The notes: generated by a model not told the origin, from the sequence alone. DNA of 64,000 bases from Flavobacteriales bacterium (GCA_022402535.1 JAKRSD010000027.1:1-64000); one strand, 5' to 3'; shown: positions 52,851-61,626, counted from the first letter of the stretch. Numbers and translations are program-made.

Positions 52851-52882
52851 CGGCGCTTTAAATTTGCACACTCAAAGCGCCG
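52851..52882 (+). promoter_or_regulatory. Inverted repeat enclosing the TAAATTTG promoter of the beta-helix gene
   Basis: Perfect 9-bp arms CGGCGCTTT (52851-52859) and AAAGCGCCG (52874-52882) with 14 bases between them. TAAATTTG, an exact TAnnTTTG, lies at 52859-52866, that is, inside the repeat. A protein bound to the arms would cover the promoter. The transcript from this promoter would have a leader of about 125 bases. Confidence 0.6.
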
Positions 52883-52997
52883 TAAAGGTAGGAAAAAGAA
52901 AGCAGCACACAGAAATATGTGGTGGCGTTCGTGTTTCAATGATGGAATGTTGGTCAAACGCCCGCTCCAATTAAACAAATTTTACCAATACGTTATT

Positions 52998-55900
52998 ATG
53001 AAAAATCAAATTTTTAAAGCAGCCACATTGGCCGTTTGTATATTTATATCAGACTTTACTTTGTATGCCCAGGAAGGAGGGGCGCAATCAGGACCGAATA
53101 TACAGCCCTTGTGCAATTCCCAGTTTACCTTTGAACCATGTATGAATCTGGTCAGAAATCCTTCGTTTTCTATTTATGTGCCCGGTACAAGCCCCGTGTG
53201 GGATGCTTTGCACAACATATCGGGAGCCTGCCCCTGGACAACGGCCATTAAAACAAACCCGGCTGAAACCCATACTTCTGACATTCATGCCGGTACTCCA
53301 AATGTTTTTCATCAGGACATAACCTATGCTTCCAATTCTGTTCCTGCGAATTTTGCGGGTTCATCTACCGACGAAGTGCCTAACACGGTATGCGGCGAAG
53401 ATGATCAATACTACAATAACGGGTCGGGAAACATACAGGCTTATGCCGGATTGTACGGGTATGCAACTACCATTAACGGATTAGATGGTACACCCTATTC
53501 ATACAGTGATTACCGTGAATTTATCCAGCAGAAACTTTCTGCACCGTTGACTGCCGGCAAAACCTATACGGTAAACATACGGGTTAAACTGGGCACAAAC
53601 AGTAACCGTGCGGTTCCGCTGGGCATTCTGTTTTCGCCTGTCAGACCCGATTATCCGGCACAGACCGGATACACGGGTGTGGTTTCGACAGCCGGAGGAA
53701 CCCTTTTGTCTATTCCTGCGGTAAGCAACAAAACCACATGGCAGACGGTAACCTTTTCGTACACGCATACGGGTGCTCCCATGCAGTACATTACCATCGG
53801 AAACTTTAAAACAGATGCGCAGCTTACTTCAGATGGCGAAATTACCACCGTGCCTCCTTCGGCATCAACGGGGCAGCAGGTTTTCGCGTATTACTTTATA
53901 GACGATATAGCCGTTTTTGAAACCGGAGAGGTCTGTTGTCAGGCATCATCAAACACGGGCTTTGCCCCCTGTGCCTACCCCACGGTAAATACCCTGCAGC
54001 CCCAGATAGGCGGCAGCGAAAACGGATGTGCGGCAAATACCTATACGGTGCTTAATGCAGGCCAGTATCCGGCAGGGACGCTGTTTACCTGGACGTACAG
54101 CGTGCCCGGGGGCACACCCGTAACGGGTTCGGGGACAAGTTTTTCGCTCAATGCGTCACAAACCGCAGCCGGGGGGCTGCTTACCCTTACGGCCACACCG
54201 CCCTACGGCTGCCCCGCCGAAACCAAGCTGCAGATTAAAAGCTGCTGCGTACCTGACGGCTACACCGGCAACAATGCCACCACCTACCTGGCCACCGGGG
54301 CTCCCGGCAGCAACAAAGCCTCCGACATGCTTGCCCACTTTGGCGGTACAGTTCCTTTTTATGCACAAATTGCTATTAACGGGCTTTTTACCGTAGATGT
54401 TGATTTAAGCTGGGTAGATGTTGATGCACGCTTCGGACCTGATGCTAAAGTAGTGTTGGATAATAACCAGCAATTTAATATAAACCGCTCACACCTGTAT
54501 GCCTGCGACAAAATGTGGCAGGGTATTGAAGCCGACCATATATCAGAAAATGTAAACATTTTTAAATCACTTGTAGAGCATGCTTATGTGGCTGTAAATT
54601 CAATATCGGGGGCTGATATTTATCTTTCGGGAAACACATTTAACAGAAACCAGACCCATGTGGGTGTTTCGTTGTTTACGGGAGTACACCCCGCAAAAAT
54701 TGATAATAACGTGTTTACCTGCGAGGATCTGATTGCAGGCACACTTTTACCCCTGCCCCAGCCACTCCAAAATCAACATACCGGGTTTGGTATATCGGCT
54801 TTTGGCGTGGGAACCCTTAATATCGGTATTGATCCGGTTGGCGGTGGTGTATATCAGACAAATTACTTCCGGTTTGCCTCTACACACGTTATGGCCGTGG
54901 GAGCGGGTGTGAATATTAAAAACTGTAATTTTACGAAAATGCTTAACTGGCAGGCTCCCACGCTGGCTGCCGGCGGACAGCTTAATGTGGTGAACGGGGT
55001 TGCCGTGTGTGCATACGGCCCCACCGGAAATGCATCTCAACAGCTTAGCGTAGGCGGTTTTGCCACAGGCGATGGCTGCTATTTTGAAGGTATTTGGCCC
55101 GGTAATAATGTTAGGGGAGCCGGAGTGGTTACAACAGACAACATACATGTATCTGTGGCCGGCAACAGTTTCAAATGGCTCAAATATGGCGTGGCGGTTA
55201 ACAAACTCACCGGCTGGCAGACGGTTTCTGGCACCACGGTTACCCAAAATATTCAGAATCTTAATGTAAAAAACAATAATTTTTACCATATTGATTCCTC
55301 TGCTGTATATGGAGTAGTTTATCAAAGGGCAAGTGTATCGGTAATCGACAATATATTTGAGAGTATATGGCACAAAGGAATTTATTTCGGAAATATTTTT
55401 CCCTCCAAATTCACTTCTTACCTTATACAAAATAATGATATTAAAGGTGAAACATGGACTGCCGGTATTCATACCATAAACTGCAGCAGAACCCGCATCT
55501 TAAATAATCATGTGGGTGTAGATTCCCACACCGCTGCATGGTTTGCCTTAAACCCCAGAACACACTATGGTATACGCACGGAGGGATGCGGTAATGTGCA
55601 GATTATAGATAACAAAATAGACCTGGACAATACCACACCCACCGCAGCCGTATTTAACAACAGTACCTACCTGAAACTGCAAGGCATAAACGTGGCCGCC
55701 TGCCCCGGTGCCACCGTGTGCAACAACGAAATGCAGACCCTTGGCACCGGTATGCGCTTTATGCTCAATAATGCCGGCATACGCATACGCCTCAATAAAA
55801 TGTTCAGCCTGCATACGGGTATAGATCTTTATCAGGCCAATATCCAAAATCCGGGTATAAGTACCCAGGGGGATGATAAAGCTTCGGATAACCAATGGAA

Positions 55901-56909
55901 CAATATCCTTGGAGGTAATACCACCCGCCGCATTGTGGGTAATTACAGCGCTTCATTTGATTACAAATACCGGAGTCAGTCTTTACCCAATCAGTCATCC
56001 GTACCCGCCGGAAACTGGAATCCGCAAAATTTTACAGGACTTTCTCCTTACGTTCAAGGTGTAACCTTCACCAAAACGGTCAATAACAGCACTCAGTTTG
56101 TTACCTGCACGGGGCAGAGCGTGGCCAGTATGGAAGAATTGAGCCAGATGCGCCAGGCCATGTTTGGCGATATTGTGGACGGTACCATGCAATATGAAGC
56201 GGAAACGGAAGAAGCACTGAAGTATTTTGATGAAAAAACGGCCTATACCGAACTGAAATACGACAGTGCATTATGGGCCGGCAGCTTGCAGGCCGATGAT
56301 AAGTTTCGTAATTTCGTAGAGATGAAGGAAACGGAGAACATCGGGCGTATGGGAGATGTATTTAGCCATGTATTGAATGCGGATAAAGCCGCAGCTTTGC
56401 AGGTCCTGGCTACCATAAACACCGGCACCGATGTGGAGGGATACGAAAAAACAGTTGCTGATATTTACATACGCCGCTGGATGAACGACACGGTATCCTT
56501 TGATAGCACTGAAATTGAGCAGCTGGGCCTGATTGCCAACATGGATTATGAAACGGGCGGTCCGGCCGTATTGGCAGCCCGGGTGCTTTTGGGCGGTGAT
56601 GCTCTTGACTTTGAGACCAAGAGCCAAACAATTGATGACGATTTTACGGATGCAGAAGAACCGCTTATTCAGATATACCCCAATCCGGTATCCGATGTAA
56701 TCGGTTTCAGGATGATGGGCGAACCCGAAGCATTCACTTTCCGTCTATTTACCATGCAAGGTATGGTTGTTTTAGAGCGGCAGATGAAGGAAGGGGAGTT
56801 GCATACCGGTATCGGTGTGCATCACCTGATGAAAGGGGTCTATTATTATGAAATACAAACCCAAAGCGGTAAACTTCAGAACGGAAAGTTGATAGTGATG
56901 ACAAATTAA
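52998..56909 (+). CDS. T9SS-exported beta-helix protein (1303 residues)
   Basis: Signal peptide ends TLYAQ near 25. Residues about 45-310 form a jelly-roll-like domain opening NLVRNPSFSIY and closing YFIDDIAVFE, a plan shared with the two shorter proteins downstream. About 330-420 is a PKD/Ig-like stretch in GC-rich DNA. About 450-1000 is a right-handed parallel beta-helix with NosD/pectate-lyase-like rungs (ISGADIYLSGNTF, NVKNNNFYHIDSS, IDNIFESIWHKG, TRILNNHVGVD, VQIIDNKIDLDN). Then an acidic helical part and a type A sorting domain (IYPNPVSDVIGF to GKLIVMTN). Probably surface-attached or released; the role in polysaccharide binding or adhesion is inference. Start at the Met with a signal peptide; an upstream in-frame ATG at 52917 adds no signal peptide. 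Confidence 0.85.
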   Translation: MKNQIFKAATLAVCIFISDFTLYAQEGGAQSGPNIQPLCNSQFTFEPCMNLVRNPSFSIYVPGTSPVWDALHNISGACPWTTAIKTNPAETHTSDIHAGTPNVFHQDITYASNSVPANFAGSSTDEVPNTVCGEDDQYYNNGSGNIQAYAGLYGYATTINGLDGTPYSYSDYREFIQQKLSAPLTAGKTYTVNIRVKLGTNSNRAVPLGILFSPVRPDYPAQTGYTGVVSTAGGTLLSIPAVSNKTTWQTVTFSYTHTGAPMQYITIGNFKTDAQLTSDGEITTVPPSASTGQQVFAYYFIDDIAVFETGEVCCQASSNTGFAPCAYPTVNTLQPQIGGSENGCAANTYTVLNAGQYPAGTLFTWTYSVPGGTPVTGSGTSFSLNASQTAAGGLLTLTATPPYGCPAETKLQIKSCCVPDGYTGNNATTYLATGAPGSNKASDMLAHFGGTVPFYAQIAINGLFTVDVDLSWVDVDARFGPDAKVVLDNNQQFNINRSHLYACDKMWQGIEADHISENVNIFKSLVEHAYVAVNSISGADIYLSGNTFNRNQTHVGVSLFTGVHPAKIDNNVFTCEDLIAGTLLPLPQPLQNQHTGFGISAFGVGTLNIGIDPVGGGVYQTNYFRFASTHVMAVGAGVNIKNCNFTKMLNWQAPTLAAGGQLNVVNGVAVCAYGPTGNASQQLSVGGFATGDGCYFEGIWPGNNVRGAGVVTTDNIHVSVAGNSFKWLKYGVAVNKLTGWQTVSGTTVTQNIQNLNVKNNNFYHIDSSAVYGVVYQRASVSVIDNIFESIWHKGIYFGNIFPSKFTSYLIQNNDIKGETWTAGIHTINCSRTRILNNHVGVDSHTAAWFALNPRTHYGIRTEGCGNVQIIDNKIDLDNTTPTAAVFNNSTYLKLQGINVAACPGATVCNNEMQTLGTGMRFMLNNAGIRIRLNKMFSLHTGIDLYQANIQNPGISTQGDDKASDNQWNNILGGNTTRRIVGNYSASFDYKYRSQSLPNQSSVPAGNWNPQNFTGLSPYVQGVTFTKTVNNSTQFVTCTGQSVASMEELSQMRQAMFGDIVDGTMQYEAETEEALKYFDEKTAYTELKYDSALWAGSLQADDKFRNFVEMKETENIGRMGDVFSHVLNADKAAALQVLATINTGTDVEGYEKTVADIYIRRWMNDTVSFDSTEIEQLGLIANMDYETGGPAVLAARVLLGGDALDFETKSQTIDDDFTDAEEPLIQIYPNPVSDVIGFRMMGEPEAFTFRLFTMQGMVVLERQMKEGELHTGIGVHHLMKGVYYYEIQTQSGKLQNGKLIVMTN

Positions 56910-56918
56910 AACAGGCAG

Positions 56919-56952
56919 GCAAGGGGAGAGTTTGGCTTTCCCCTTGCTTTAT
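56919..56952 (+). terminator. Intrinsic terminator after the beta-helix gene
   Basis: GCAAGGGG (56919-56926) and CCCCTTGC (56940-56947), followed by TTTATT. It ends 10 bp before the next ATG, so the next gene is either read through or has a promoter overlapping this structure. Confidence 0.85.
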
Positions 56953-56956
56953 TAAA

Positions 56957-58114
56957 ATGAAAAAAGGACTTTACATATTATTACTATCCGTTTTCTTTAA
57001 TAAAGGATATGGGCAGAATTTGGTGCAGAACGGAAGTTTTGAAGATACTATTACTTGCGCAACTTTGATAGATAATCACCTTACACATTGGAAAAGTATA
57101 AACACTGTAGATTGGTACAGTAATTGCTTGGGAATAACAGATTTGTGGCCAGAGTTGAATTCTTTCAACCCTACCTTACCCGTTAGCGGCAGTAATATTG
57201 CCGGGATTGGATATGCTCATAATGCAACGATTCCTGATTATTATGAGATCCTTTATCAGCCTCTTTTGGCAGAGTTGGAACCAGCTAAATTTTATTGTTT
57301 TTCGTGTTGGGTAAAATCTGGAAAAATTCAGGGGTACATCTCCAATTTTGTGCAGGTTTATTTTTCTGTGATTGAAATCGATTCTTCAGTTCTCTTGGGC
57401 GGAAACCTCAATCCCCAAGTTGTTCACCCGAATATTGTTGAAGATTACATAAACTGGACCGAAATCAAAGGCGGTTTTATTTCAGATTCAGCTCTCAAAA
57501 TAATGTATATAGGTCCTATATCTCATCAAAGTATACAAACATCTCCGAATCCATTCAGCTCAGATATTCTTTTAAAAGATTTCTCGTATTATTTTTTGGA
57601 TGAGATTTCCTTGTATAAAATGAATGTGCCATTATTCAGTAGCAGTTTCACCTGCGAATCAGGTCAGTTTTCAGCATCCGTTTCCGGTGCCGACAGCGTG
57701 CGCTGGTACCGCAACGGGCAGCTGTTTTCGACGCAGGCCGGTATTGTCATTACCAACCCAGAGCCGGGCGAGAGCCTCATGGCTGAGTATTTTCTGTGTA
57801 ACTATACCTTTACCGATACGCTCACGGTTCCGCCCTGCACGGTGCCTGAACCGGAGTTCCCCAATATCATCACCCCCAACGGCGATGGCGTAAATGATGC
57901 CTTTACCGTTGAGCATCTGCCCCCGGGCAGTTCGCTCATCATCTACAACCGCTGGGGCAACGAGGTATTCCGCACGGCCCACTACAACAATACCTGGCAG
58001 GGCACAACCGAAACTTTTGGAATCGAAACTAAAGTCAGTGACGGTACGTATTTTTATGTACTCATTACACAGGAAGGGAGACAGTATAAGGGGACGGTAA
58101 CTGTCGTTAAGTAG
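56957..58114 (+). CDS. T9SS type B-sorted exported protein (copy 1)
   Basis: 385 residues. The signal peptide ends KGYGQ at 20. An N-terminal jelly-roll-like domain (NLVQNGSFEDT at 21-31, WVKSGKI, YFLDEISLYK near 220) is followed by an Ig/PKD-like domain (VSGADSVRWYRNGQLF) and a type B T9SS sorting domain (FPNIITPNGDGVND, IYNRWGNEVF, YFYVLITQEG, KGTVTVVK), the kind called gliding-motility-associated C-terminal domain. The N-terminal part is AT-rich and the last 440 bp GC-rich, and the latter is nearly the same DNA as the end of the gene at 58705. The function is unknown; the N-terminal domain may bind carbohydrate. Confidence 0.85.
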   Translation: MKKGLYILLLSVFFNKGYGQNLVQNGSFEDTITCATLIDNHLTHWKSINTVDWYSNCLGITDLWPELNSFNPTLPVSGSNIAGIGYAHNATIPDYYEILYQPLLAELEPAKFYCFSCWVKSGKIQGYISNFVQVYFSVIEIDSSVLLGGNLNPQVVHPNIVEDYINWTEIKGGFISDSALKIMYIGPISHQSIQTSPNPFSSDILLKDFSYYFLDEISLYKMNVPLFSSSFTCESGQFSASVSGADSVRWYRNGQLFSTQAGIVITNPEPGESLMAEYFLCNYTFTDTLTVPPCTVPEPEFPNIITPNGDGVNDAFTVEHLPPGSSLIIYNRWGNEVFRTAHYNNTWQGTTETFGIETKVSDGTYFYVLITQEGRQYKGTVTVVK

Positions 58115-58118
58115 AGGT

Positions 58119-58310
58119 TTAAAAAGAACAAGGATAAAGGAGTAAGGATGAAGGACAGTTTAATGTGCTGATTAACCAATGTGCTGATTTAACAATTAAT
58201 TTGAAAATTTGGTGATTTGAAAATTTGATGATGGAACTGTTGACATGACATTAACAATTAACAGATAACCATTAACAGATAACAATTAACCGCCAACCCA
58301 CCCACAACCA
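58119..58310. repeat. Word-like intergenic repeat (copy B)
   Basis: Contains AAGAACAAGGATAAAGGAG, AAGGATGAAGGACAGTTTAA, TGTGCTGATT, AATTTGAAAATTT, and AACAGATAACCATTAAC units. The same phrases occur at 53-125 and 59893-59975. No coding potential. Confidence 0.75.
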
Positions 58311-58316
58311 TTGAAC

Positions 58317-58658
58317 ATGAAAACAATGAAACAAGAGAACAACATATACATAGGCGGCGATGCCGTGGATTTTGAAAGCAAAATGGGTGATCCCTTACAG
58401 GAAGAGGAAAACCTTGAAGCCATGATTTCCGTTTATCCGAACCCTACTTACGGATATATAAACTTTTTAACCGAAAACATGGACCTGGGCTTTCATTTTA
58501 CAATGTATACGACGGAAGGAGTAAAGGTGTTTGATAAATACCTGAATACCCCTTCGCCCATTGAGATTTTTGATATATCTCAAGGTCTTTATCTTTATGA
58601 GATAAGAACGGCGGATATGAAAAAGAAAACGGGAAAATTAGTGATAATGAAAAACTGA
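58317..58658 (+). CDS. Orphan T9SS type A sorting domain, no signal peptide
   Basis: 113 residues. Starts with a short hydrophilic segment, then GGDAVDFESKMGDP, which resembles GGDALDFETKSQ just before the sorting domain of the 1303-residue protein, then a complete type A domain (VYPNPTYGYINF, YTTEGVKVFDKY, GLYLYEIRT, GKLVIMKN). Without a signal peptide it cannot reach the periplasm by Sec. It is therefore either the 3' remnant of a paralogue of the beta-helix protein or a donor piece for domain exchange. ATG at 58317 is the likely first start; a TTG at 58311 is possible. Confidence 0.65.
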   Translation: MKTMKQENNIYIGGDAVDFESKMGDPLQEEENLEAMISVYPNPTYGYINFLTENMDLGFHFTMYTTEGVKVFDKYLNTPSPIEIFDISQGLYLYEIRTADMKKKTGKLVIMKN

Positions 58659-58662
58659 TCAA

Positions 58663-58693
58663 TATGCGGGCGGGGTTAAATTCCGCCCGCATA
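58663..58693 (+). terminator. Strong hairpin after the orphan sorting domain
   Basis: TATGCGGGCGG (58663-58673) and its perfect complement (58683-58693) around a 9-base loop, then TACTTTT. It ends 11 bp before the next ATG. Similar in position and form to the structure at 56919. Confidence 0.8.
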
Positions 58694-58704
58694 TACTTTT
58701 AAAT

Positions 58705-59877
58705 ATGAAAAAATGGTGTTACATAGGTTTATTGGGTTTTGTTTGTTTAAATGTTTCCGGCCAAAATTTAATTACTAACGGAGGATTTGAAGATACTGTG
58801 TCTTGCCCAATAATGGCAACTCAAATTAATCTTTCTGTAAATTATAATGGCATTAACACCTGCGATTATTTTAATCGTTGTTCATTAAATCCAAACGCTG
58901 TTCCTGAAACTAATTTTGTTTCTCCCCTATCGCCGGCCAGCGGGGATGCCATGGTGGGAATACTTTACCTCAAAGACCCGAATTATTTTTATCGGGAAGT
59001 AATATGGGCCAAATTACCTAACAAATTAAAAAAAGGTTCGTTTTATTGCTTCAGTTCTCAAGTAGCATCGTGTAGAACCTGCAATTTTTTTTCAAATCCC
59101 TTTGAGGTATTATTCAGCATGGATACCATACCCCAAAACAACTTTTTAACTGAGGCCACCTTCAACTTTTTACCTCAAATTTCTTTTAAGAATCCGGTTA
59201 CCAATACCGAAGATTGGAAGGAAATTAAAAGCGGCATGATTGCCTCCGAGGAATATCAATATTTTTATATAGGTAGGCTGTTGATTAGTGAAGACACGCT
59301 TATTTTAAATCCCAATTACGATGGATCTGAATTTTACAGATACTCCGTTTATTTTTTCATTGACGATTTACAGCTCACGGAAATCAGCCGTCCGGAGTTT
59401 CAATATACGCATACCTGCGAGGGTGCGGCCTTGGCCGCTTCCGTTTCCGGTGCCGACAGCGTGCGCTGGTACCGCAACGGGCAGCTGTTTTCGCAGCAGC
59501 CAAACATACTACTCCCCGATATACAATCCGGTGAGAGCCTCATGGCCGAGTATTTTCTGTGCAACTACACCTTTACCGATACGCTCACCGTGCCGCCCTG
59601 CACGGTGCCTGAGCCGGAGTTCCCCAATATCATTACCCCCAACGCAGACGGGGTAAACGATGTATTCGTAATAGAACAACTGGCCGCCGGCAGTACGCTG
59701 GTTATCTATAACCGCTGGGGCAGCGAGGTTTTCCGCAGTACAAACTACGCCAACACCTGGCAGGGCCAAACCGAAACGTTCGGAATTGAAACAAAAGTAC
59801 CCGACGCCACGTATTTTTATGTACTCATCACACAGGAAGGGAAACAGTATAAGGGGACGGTAACGGTCGTTAAGTAG
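58705..59877 (+). CDS. T9SS type B-sorted exported protein (copy 2)
   Basis: 390 residues, a paralogue of the product of 56957-58114. The signal peptide ends NVSGQ at 20; the N-terminal domain NLITNGGFEDT to FFIDDLQLTE is clearly related but well diverged and has its own Cys pattern (SCRTCNF). The C-terminal 148 residues, from VSGADSVRWYRNGQLF through the type B sorting domain, are almost identical in protein and DNA to copy 1; a 54-bp block is unchanged (57677-57730 and 59440-59493). Likely surface or released protein; no recognisable enzyme motif. Confidence 0.85.
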   Translation: MKKWCYIGLLGFVCLNVSGQNLITNGGFEDTVSCPIMATQINLSVNYNGINTCDYFNRCSLNPNAVPETNFVSPLSPASGDAMVGILYLKDPNYFYREVIWAKLPNKLKKGSFYCFSSQVASCRTCNFFSNPFEVLFSMDTIPQNNFLTEATFNFLPQISFKNPVTNTEDWKEIKSGMIASEEYQYFYIGRLLISEDTLILNPNYDGSEFYRYSVYFFIDDLQLTEISRPEFQYTHTCEGAALAASVSGADSVRWYRNGQLFSQQPNILLPDIQSGESLMAEYFLCNYTFTDTLTVPPCTVPEPEFPNIITPNADGVNDVFVIEQLAAGSTLVIYNRWGSEVFRSTNYANTWQGQTETFGIETKVPDATYFYVLITQEGKQYKGTVTVVK

Positions 59878-59892
59878 AGGTAAGACGAAAAT

Positions 59893-60110
59893 ATTAAAAA
59901 GAACAAGGATGAAGGAGCAAGGATAAAGGACAGTTTAATGTGCTGATGAATCAATATGCTGATGTGCTGATGATACTATTGCCTACTGCCTATTGCCTCC
60001 TGCCTATTAATGTGCTGATGATACTATTGCCTCCTGCCTATTGCCTCCTGCCTATTAACAGATAACCATAAACAACCGAACAAAAGAACAACCGAACAAA
60101 AGAACAATTC
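59893..60110. repeat. Word-like intergenic repeats (copy C)
   Basis: AAGAACAAGGATGAAGGAG and AGTTTAATGTGCTGATG as in copies A and B, followed by ATTGCCTCCTGCCT-type tandem words (59976-60056) and two AACCGAACAAAAGAACA units (60072-60105). It lies between the convergent ends of the type B gene and hflX. Complementary GGCAATAGGC words occur at 52422-52445. Confidence 0.75.
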
Positions 60111-60119
60111 TTAATCCAT

Positions 60120-61325
60120 CTAGTACAATAATTCTCCCGGATACTTCTCTTTGTGGATCTGCACGGCGATATCGTACAGTTTCTTTTTCAGTTCTTCGGT
60201 GTTTTCTTTTTCTAAAGCCGAAATAAATACACAGGGGGTGTTTTCGGCGGCCATATAACTGCGTTTGAGCTCGGCTAATGAGGATTTTTGTTCTTCGCCG
60301 TTTTGCTCAAATTCTGGGAGTTCCTCATTTTCGTAGGCATCAATTTTATTGAACACCAATATGGTGGGTTTATCCAAGGCATTGATGTCTTCCAGTGTGC
60401 GTTTTACCACGGCAATATGATCTTCAAACTGCGGATGCGAAACATCCACCACATGCAGCAGGATGTCGGCTTCGCGCACCTCGTCCAACGTGCTTTTAAA
60501 CGATTCTACGAGGCGGGTGGGCAACTTGCGTATGAATCCCACCGTGTCTGACAACAGAAAGGGCAGATTTTCGATGGTAACTTTGCGCACGGTGGTGTCC
60601 AGTGTGGCAAACAGTTTATTGTCGGCATACACTTCGCTTTTGGAAAGCATACGCATGATAGTGCTTTTGCCCACATTGGTATAACCCACCAGGGCTACGC
60701 GCACCATATTCCCACGGCTTTTGCGCTGGGTGGCCATGGTGCGGTCAATATTGCGGAGTTTTTCGCGAAGCAGCGATATGGTATGCTGAATGGCCCGGCG
60801 GTCGCTCTCAATCTGGCTTTCACCGGGACCGCGCATACCGATTCCTCCTTTTTGTCTTTCTAAGTGGGTCCACATACGCGTAAGACGCGGCAGCAGGTAT
60901 TGCAACTGCGCCAGCTGTACCTGTGTTTTGGCATGTGCCGTCTGCGCCCTTGCGGCAAAAATATCCAGAATCAGTGTGGTTCTGTCGAGTACTTTAACGC
61001 CTTCAAAAATGCGCTCCAGGTTTTTTACCTGCGTGGGGGTGAGTTCATCGTCAAAAACAATGATATCAACCGCTTCGGCTTTAACAAACTCGGCAATTTC
61101 TTCCGCTTTTCCTTTACCCACAAACGTGGCCGTGTTGGGACGGTCCGTTTTCTGAACAAAACGTTTCACGGTATGACCGCCGGCGGTAAGCATAAGGAAT
61201 TCCAGCTCATCGAGGTATTCGTTGAGTTTCTTTTCGGGCTGACCGGGCATAATCAGACCCACCAATACCGCTTTTTCTATTTTTTCAGCCTCCAACAGGA
61301 AATCAGTTTTTGATGTGTTTTTCAA
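60120..61325 (-). CDS. hflX: Ribosome-associated GTPase HflX
   Basis: 401 residues. The N-terminal HflX domain (VGLIMPGQPEKKLNEYLDEL, TFVGKGKAEEI) is followed by a coiled-coil segment and ERQKGGIGMRGPGES, then the GTPase (G1 GYTNVGKST near 210, G2 ATLDTTVR, G3 DTVGFIRKLP, G4 NKID, G5 SAL). It rescues or splits stalled ribosomes. The start is TTG at 61325, which overlaps the end of the cytochrome gene by 23 bp; no ATG precedes the conserved EKAVLVGL region, so a non-ATG start is required, though its exact place is uncertain. Confidence 0.93.
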   Translation of the reverse strand: MKNTSKTDFLLEAEKIEKAVLVGLIMPGQPEKKLNEYLDELEFLMLTAGGHTVKRFVQKTDRPNTATFVGKGKAEEIAEFVKAEAVDIIVFDDELTPTQVKNLERIFEGVKVLDRTTLILDIFAARAQTAHAKTQVQLAQLQYLLPRLTRMWTHLERQKGGIGMRGPGESQIESDRRAIQHTISLLREKLRNIDRTMATQRKSRGNMVRVALVGYTNVGKSTIMRMLSKSEVYADNKLFATLDTTVRKVTIENLPFLLSDTVGFIRKLPTRLVESFKSTLDEVREADILLHVVDVSHPQFEDHIAVVKRTLEDINALDKPTILVFNKIDAYENEELPEFEQNGEEQKSSLAELKRSYMAAENTPCVFISALEKENTEELKKKLYDIAVQIHKEKYPGELLY

Positions 61326-61626
61326 TATAATCGGCCACTTCGGCTATCTGGGATTCGCTCAATACGTCTTTATACGCCGGCATGATTCCTCCCGACGAAC
61401 CGTTGGTGATAATCGGAATCATTTCAGCGGGTGTCAGCTTGGAATCTGTAAGATCTTTTGCTCCCGAAAGCCCCATTTTGCCATTACTACCGTGGCAACG
61501 GGCACATTGTTTATCGTAATTCTCTTTTCCGGCATGAGCGGTTGTAGCGGGTTCTGCGTTTTCATTTCCTCCGCAGGAAACCAATATGAAACCGAATGCG
61601 GCAAGTATAATCAGACTTTTTTTCAT
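61303..61626 (-). CDS. Cytochrome c lipoprotein, single heme
   Basis: 107 residues. Starts MKKSLIILAAFGFILVSC, a lipoprotein signal with lipidation Cys near 18, then a short linker and a class I cytochrome c domain: heme motif CARCH, axial Met candidate in GGIMPAYK, C-terminal helix SQIAEVADYIEKH. Anchored in the envelope, it probably passes electrons to an oxidase. I prefer the Met at 61626 over an in-frame ATG 33 bases earlier, which gives a worse signal. 5 bp after the membrane gene; overlaps hflX. Confidence 0.9.
   Translation of the reverse strand: MKKSLIILAAFGFILVSCGGNENAEPATTAHAGKENYDKQCARCHGSNGKMGLSGAKDLTDSKLTPAEMIPIITNGSSGGIMPAYKDVLSESQIAEVADYIEKHIKN

Larger units (their letters stand above)
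52429..52997. other. Long intergenic region and leader before the T9SS cargo island
   Basis: 569 bp without a supported gene. It begins with GGCAATAGGCATTAGGC, the complement of words repeated at 59976-60056. A 52-codon frame at 52677-52835 has no family features. Two hairpins (52819-52847 and 52851-52882) and a promoter element lie in the last 180 bp before the beta-helix gene. Confidence 0.6.

Noticed and set aside
54747-55472. 241-codon open frame on the - strand inside the beta-helix gene
   Set aside because: Shadow of repetitive beta-helix coding sequence; the + frame has a signal peptide, rungs and a sorting domain.
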